Shown here: in pieces, positions 40,682-43,840 of the stretch | Layout of the letters: each line of letters opens with the position of its first letter | Numbering within the stretch: the first letter of the stretch is position 1 | NCBI GenBank assembly: GCA_025361645.1 | Contig: JANYKI010000128.1 | Span: 1-43,840 of the forward strand | Direction of reading: 5' to 3' | DNA: 43,840 bases | Source of the DNA: Methanothrix sp. | GTDB lineage: Archaea > Halobacteriota > Methanosarcinia > Methanotrichales > Methanotrichaceae | Notes under the pieces: generated by a model | What the model was told of the DNA's origin: nothing | What the model saw: the letters and a program-made list of their open reading frames with translations, nothing else | The model's database searches: none | Translations under genes and position numbers: made by a program

Positions 40682-41959
40682 ATGAATATCATTTGCGCCT
40701 ATCCTGTAAACGTCGATGCTGTCTGCAATATACGTAGTGAGGAGATATCGGCCCTCATCTCATCCAATATGAAAATAGAGCTGAAAGAGTCGATAGGCAG
40801 CCGTGAGGACCTCCTATCCTGCCTGTTATTCTGCATGCAGCAGGGATCGGGAGCAGAGATCCTTATCCAGGGCCCGCAGGTGGCCCGGCAGATCGAAGAA
40901 TCCTTCTCCTGGCAATTTCGCCTGGGCGGAAATGCGGGCATCATGGCCAATGTCCTGGCCACGCTGGGAGCCAGGCCGGTTCTCAATGCTCCCGCCCTGG
41001 GACCGAGATTGGCAGGCATGCTGCATGCCGTGGTGCATGTGCCCGTTTCCGTAGCAGAAGAGCCGGGCCAGGCGGCAGAAGGGCCCAAAGCTGATCAAGA
41101 AATGGTGCATTTCGTCTTCCAGTTCAAAAAGGGAGACCTGGTATCCAGTGGCCAGAGCAGAATAATTGCGCCCAGCGATAATCGTTTTATTGCCACATAC
41201 GATCCGGTGAATACCAGGCTCCTCTCCAGCAAACATTTCGATTCCTATTGCCTGGAAAATATCCGGGAAATCGATGGCGCGCTGCTCTCCGGCTTTCACC
41301 TGGCACCGTTTAAAGAGTACCAGGAGATCTTTCCCCAGAAAATCGCCCAGATCAAATCCTGGAAGGATAAAAATCCGCAGATCTTCATCCACGCCGAGAT
41401 GGGCAGCTTCCAGAGTCCTGAGATTATGCAGTCTCTTCTTTTGCTTCTTCCCCAAATTCCCGTGGACAGCCTGGGCCTGAATGAGGACGAGCTGGCGGCT
41501 GCAGAAGGCTTATCGCCAGGATCATTGCCCGCCCGATGGCAGGAGACCATGAAGGCGACAGAGCGTCTGCGTGAAAGCCTGGGGCTTTTTAGAGTGGCGG
41601 TTCATACCCGAGACTACATTCTGAGCGTCATGTTGCCGGGAAAGATCACAGCCGCTATAGAGCTCTCTGCCCTCCAAAGCGGGGCTGATGCCGCAGCCGC
41701 GTTGGCAGCCACGGGCTTTGTAACAGGAGAGTCACCCGAAGTGGTTAATTCCGTGGGACTTGAGGCCAAAGAGGAGTTTTGCCGCAATGGGGCCACGGCA
41801 TCCGGGAGGGGTGCATTCCTTCAAACCGGAGAGGCAATCATATCTTTGATGCCGTCTCTCCTGGCAAAAAAGCCAAAGATTACCGTCGGCCTGGGGGATA
41901 CCGCCACCGCAGCCGTCTTTTTCCGGGAACTTACGGCCATTAAAAAAAATCGGTTTTGA
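40682..41959 (+). CDS. ADP-dependent glucokinase/phosphofructokinase
   Basis: The 425-aa product matches the archaeal ADP-PFK/GK family: WQFRLGGNAGIMANVLATLG, ALLSGFHLAPFKEYQEIFPQ, PVDSLGLNEDELAAAEGLSP and the C-terminal TVGLGDTATAAVFFRE, whose GLGDT Asp is the general base. It uses ADP as phosphoryl donor to phosphorylate glucose or fructose-6-phosphate in the modified archaeal Embden-Meyerhof pathway. Substrate choice cannot be told by eye. It is divergent from aroA. Confidence 0.88.
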   Translation: MNIICAYPVNVDAVCNIRSEEISALISSNMKIELKESIGSREDLLSCLLFCMQQGSGAEILIQGPQVARQIEESFSWQFRLGGNAGIMANVLATLGARPVLNAPALGPRLAGMLHAVVHVPVSVAEEPGQAAEGPKADQEMVHFVFQFKKGDLVSSGQSRIIAPSDNRFIATYDPVNTRLLSSKHFDSYCLENIREIDGALLSGFHLAPFKEYQEIFPQKIAQIKSWKDKNPQIFIHAEMGSFQSPEIMQSLLLLLPQIPVDSLGLNEDELAAAEGLSPGSLPARWQETMKATERLRESLGLFRVAVHTRDYILSVMLPGKITAAIELSALQSGADAAAALAATGFVTGESPEVVNSVGLEAKEEFCRNGATASGRGAFLQTGEAIISLMPSLLAKKPKITVGLGDTATAAVFFRELTAIKKNRF

Positions 41960-41972
41960 TTGCGGCTCTACT

Positions 41973-42254
41973 TTACCCGCCCGTCTCCAGGTTATCATCC
42001 TGCATCTTAACCGCATCCATCATATCTTGCGTCTGCTTGAACCGATCCTGGATCTGTTCAATGGTCATGCCCTCCAGATCTTTTCTATCCGGAGCCTTTT
42101 CGATCAGCTCCAGGGTATCCAGGCGGTAGTAAAGGCCGGTGCTGTCTAAATAGGCCCACGTCTCTCCATCTTCTTCCACCTTCAGCACCTTGACCGTCCC
42201 GATGGTGCCCGTGCCCTTGTACCTGACCAGGCTGTCTTCTTTTATCTCCGCCAT
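41973..42254 (-). CDS. DUF2098 protein
   Basis: The 93-aa product has the DUF2098 core SLVRYKGTGTIGTVKVLKVE and ETWAYLDSTGLYYRLDTLEL, a small beta-barrel, plus a helical tail. The family is found mainly in methanogens; its function is unknown. It follows the unknown 153-aa gene on the same strand (14-bp gap) and is the last gene of a four-gene minus run. Confidence 0.85.
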   Translation of the reverse strand: MAEIKEDSLVRYKGTGTIGTVKVLKVEEDGETWAYLDSTGLYYRLDTLELIEKAPDRKDLEGMTIEQIQDRFKQTQDMMDAVKMQDDNLETGG

Positions 42255-42268
42255 AAAATCACTCGTTT

Positions 42269-42730
42269 CTACAGCTTTTGCACAATTATCTCGCTTTCTT
42301 TTGAAGCTATGCCCAATATCTCTGCGCCCCCGGGCTTCGCCAGCACCTGGGCTTCGTGAAACTCCTCAGATCCACAGAGCACATCCTGCTCGGGATGCGT
42401 TCCCTGCTCTATCTTGCAGCTCAAACGAGTGCAGGGGCCGATGGACACCACCGTCTTCAAGCGGGGCGATGCGGGATGGCCTTTAGGGAGCACTATCAAC
42501 GGTGCGCCTAGTTCCCTAAGCTGATAAATGGTGCAACATAGGCCGCGCATAACCTTCTCGCCTACGCCTCGGGAAGAAGCCACCATCAGATCCTCTGGAT
42601 CGGTGAAGAGCACAATCTCCTCTGACTCCGTCTCCAGATAAAAAAAGTGTCCTTTCGTCTTGGCAATCGCTAAAGTGCCACTGCGGCCTACGAGATAAGC
42701 TATCTCGTCCTCCTTGATGAGTATATGCAT
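42269..42730 (-). CDS. Hypothetical protein in a small methanogen-type cluster
   Basis: The 153-aa product begins MHILIKEDEIAYLVGRSGTL and has VLFTDPEDLMVASSRGVGEK and KTVVSIGPCTRLSCKIEQGT, with three to four cysteines (LCCTI, GPCTRLSCK, DVLCGS). I do not recognise the family. ATG 42730 is preferred: AAGGG lies before it, and the longer track start (42775) overlaps the upstream zinc-ribbon gene. The gene lies between the zinc-ribbon and DUF2098 genes. Confidence 0.75.
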   Translation of the reverse strand: MHILIKEDEIAYLVGRSGTLAIAKTKGHFFYLETESEEIVLFTDPEDLMVASSRGVGEKVMRGLCCTIYQLRELGAPLIVLPKGHPASPRLKTVVSIGPCTRLSCKIEQGTHPEQDVLCGSEEFHEAQVLAKPGGAEILGIASKESEIIVQKL

Positions 42731-42735
42731 GGCCC

Positions 42736-42888
42736 TTAGACTGCCTTGACGTTCCTGGATTTGCAGGAAGGACACATGGGCCTTCTACCCATTCCCTTAA
42801 ACTGATTCTTGCAGTCCAGACATTCGTAATCTTTGGTGGCCAAAGTTTCGATATTCCCTATGTCCGGCCCGCCTCCAACAGTACACAT
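42736..42888 (-). CDS. Small zinc-ribbon protein
   Basis: The 50-aa product MCTVGGGPDIGNIETLATKD... has CLDC and CPSC knuckles 17 residues apart, a classic zinc ribbon, and two glycine-rich stretches. GGAGGTGA, 7-14 nt upstream, fixes ATG 42888 and makes the track's longer start (42927) unlikely. It might bind RNA or act as a small regulator. The next gene begins six bases after its stop. Confidence 0.8.
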   Translation of the reverse strand: MCTVGGGPDIGNIETLATKDYECLDCKNQFKGMGRRPMCPSCKSRNVKAV

Positions 42889-42956
42889 TTTGCCTTCACC
42901 TCCTCTCATTCTATAGCACTTTTGCATATGTTAACTTATCGGAACATTTTTTTGCA

Positions 42957-43565
42957 TCAGAAGCTCAATGCATGCTTCGGGCAAGCTTCCACACATCTGG
43001 CGCATTTAATGCAGTCCGGCTTATCCAGTATCTCGTTTACAGGAAGCTGCATGGGGCAGACCTTCTGGCACTTGCCGCAATCGATGCATTTCTCTCTGTC
43101 CACTTTTAGCTGGTACTTCTTGCCACCCATTGCTCTTTGCATCGTTCCCATGGGGCAAAAAGAGCACCAGGTTCGAGGGGCTATGATTACACCAAAGAGG
43201 ATGGCAATTGATGTGGTTAGAATGCAGAGCGTAACAAAAACCATTCCAATTTTGTCCACTACACCCTCTGTCTGTATAATGCGAAAGATCATGAATCCCA
43301 TGAGTGCGATGAAGATGGGGGCTCTTAGCCACATGCTCCGAAATAGAGGTGGTATTCTCAATTTTCGGCTCAAGGGAGCCAGCCAGAAATCAACAAAGCT
43401 TCCCCGCGGGCAGAGATTTCCGCAAAACCAGCGTCCTCGGAAGGGAGCAATGATCATCAGGCTGGCAAAGACCAGCAAGAGGAAGTAGCCAAGCTTGGGG
43501 TAAAATATGCCGCCTATGGATACTATCAGCACCATGATTCCAAGATAAGGGGTGATCTTTAGCAT
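42957..43565 (-). CDS. NapH-like 4Fe-4S membrane ferredoxin protein
   Basis: The 202-aa product has four to five membrane helices, two cysteine pairs between helices (RWFCGNLCPRGSFVDF, TWCSFCPMGTMQ) and two C-terminal 4Fe-4S motifs (CIDCGKCQKVCPMQLPV, CIKCARCVEACPKHALSF). This is the NapH/MauN/CcoG-like layout that moves electrons across the membrane. ATG 43565 is chosen because the TATA box (43594-43602) lies within the longer track ORF and would put the transcript start near 43573. The partner oxidoreductase is not in view. Confidence 0.9.
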   Translation of the reverse strand: MLKITPYLGIMVLIVSIGGIFYPKLGYFLLLVFASLMIIAPFRGRWFCGNLCPRGSFVDFWLAPLSRKLRIPPLFRSMWLRAPIFIALMGFMIFRIIQTEGVVDKIGMVFVTLCILTTSIAILFGVIIAPRTWCSFCPMGTMQRAMGGKKYQLKVDREKCIDCGKCQKVCPMQLPVNEILDKPDCIKCARCVEACPKHALSF

Positions 43566-43593
43566 ATTTGTCAGTTGCATAGAGCACGCAAAG

Positions 43594-43602
43594 TTATATA
43601 AG
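43594..43602 (-). promoter_or_regulatory. TATA box of the napH-like gene
   Basis: CTTATATAA on the minus strand is a strong TATA box. It predicts transcription from near 43573, only a few bases before ATG 43565. This argues against the starts at 43580 and 43625. Confidence 0.6.
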
Positions 43603-43681
43603 CGATTCCTATTAGCCATTCCCATTATCTGATTCGGGATCGAAGTAATCGTGTGTAGAGAGGTTCCTTTGGCAAAGCTAC

Positions 43682-43840
43682 GTCAACTACCACGCCCTAA
43701 AGGACGTGGCTTGTGACTACGCAAAAAGTCGTGTCACTATCGGTCGGTTGACTCTTCTCCCAGGCGGAGATGTGGCAGACCATGGCCTGCTGGCGACCTG
43801 CTCAGAGGTGAGAGCTTCAATTGCCTTAAGTTCTGCTCAG
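43682..43840 (-). mobile_element. Right end of an IS200/IS605-type (TnpB) element, cut by window edge
   Basis: On minus, AAGCCACGTCCTTTAGGGCG then TGGTAGTTGACG matches in form the conserved right-end hairpin of IS605/IS1341 elements: a stem of about 8 bp with one mismatch (43690-43709) followed by TAGTTGAC. A second stem (GTGAC 43713-43717 with GTCAC 43733-43737) lies next to it, as in omega RNAs. tnpB would read minus and lie mostly to the right, outside the window. I cannot see a sure tnpB reading in 43738-43840. The element's outer end is near 43682. Confidence 0.6.

Overview
The window reads as euryarchaeal chromosome, most likely from a methanogen of the Methanosarcinales/Methanotrichaceae type. 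Support comes from gene content: a HerA ATPase, an ADP-dependent sugar kinase, a DUF2098 protein, an archaeal NYN-domain protein, a PspA/PspAA pair, leaderless or TATA-box promoters, and frequent ATGA overlaps. No rRNA, tRNA or methanogenesis gene was recognised, so the genus is an inference.

Layout. 1-0.25 kb holds the trailer end of a CRISPR array (37-bp repeat, 36-bp spacers) that runs into the end of a minus-strand ORF. 0.25-4 kb is a decay zone with a DUF72 gene carrying two frameshifts, a gutted XPF/ERCC4 nuclease remnant and a headless gene fragment, plus an intact TPR protein and a secreted thioredoxin. 4.4-9.5 kb carries a SNF2 helicase coupled to a SWIM-finger protein, then pspA-pspAA. 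9.5-12.7 kb is a sulfur-relay-like cluster (DsrE, DsrF and DsrH homologues) with an HTH regulator that carries a predicted Fe-S cluster, an ArsR regulator and a DUF2892 membrane protein. 12.8-15.2 kb holds accessory genes (GNAT, GIY-YIG-like, methyltransferase) and a decayed acr3 tail. 15.3-20.2 kb is an arsenite/thiol island: a minus-strand operon of a 50-aa Cys-pair protein, ArsR, a double rhodanese lacking both active-site cysteines, and Acr3. Facing it is a plus-strand pair of secreted thioredoxin and thioredoxin-CcdA fusion. Palindromes sit at both predicted transcription starts.

20.2-24.8 kb is a minus-strand run of HerA with a coupled secreted protein, rhomboid, NYN protein and TatD. 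25-28.5 kb is a compact STAS / SpoIIE-type phosphatase / NCS2 permease operon. The permease carries a C-terminal HATPase-like domain, so the set looks like a bacterial partner-switching module wired to a transporter. 28.6-35.8 kb carries leuA-like isopropylmalate synthase (no standard start codon visible), TPR and secreted proteins, a SprT-like metalloprotein, an S9 peptidase, a YkgJ-like protein, a DJ-1 protein and a flavodoxin-fold reductase.

35.9-37.2 kb has tiny basic ORFs and two diverged copies of a GC-rich/AT-rich repeat. 37.2-39.2 kb holds a bacterial-type tRNA-guanine transglycosylase next to a YhhQ-like transporter, an apparent queuosine-salvage pair unusual for an archaeon. 39.3-43.6 kb carries aroA, an ADP-dependent sugar kinase and a minus-strand set of small proteins headed by a NapH-like ferredoxin membrane protein. 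The window ends in what looks like the right end of an IS200/IS605 (TnpB) element.

The strongest candidates for something new are the partner-switching permease operon, the Fe-S-regulated DsrE/F/H cluster, the ars island with a catalytically dead rhodanese, and the queuosine-salvage pair. All names rest on motif recognition by eye; no database search was run.
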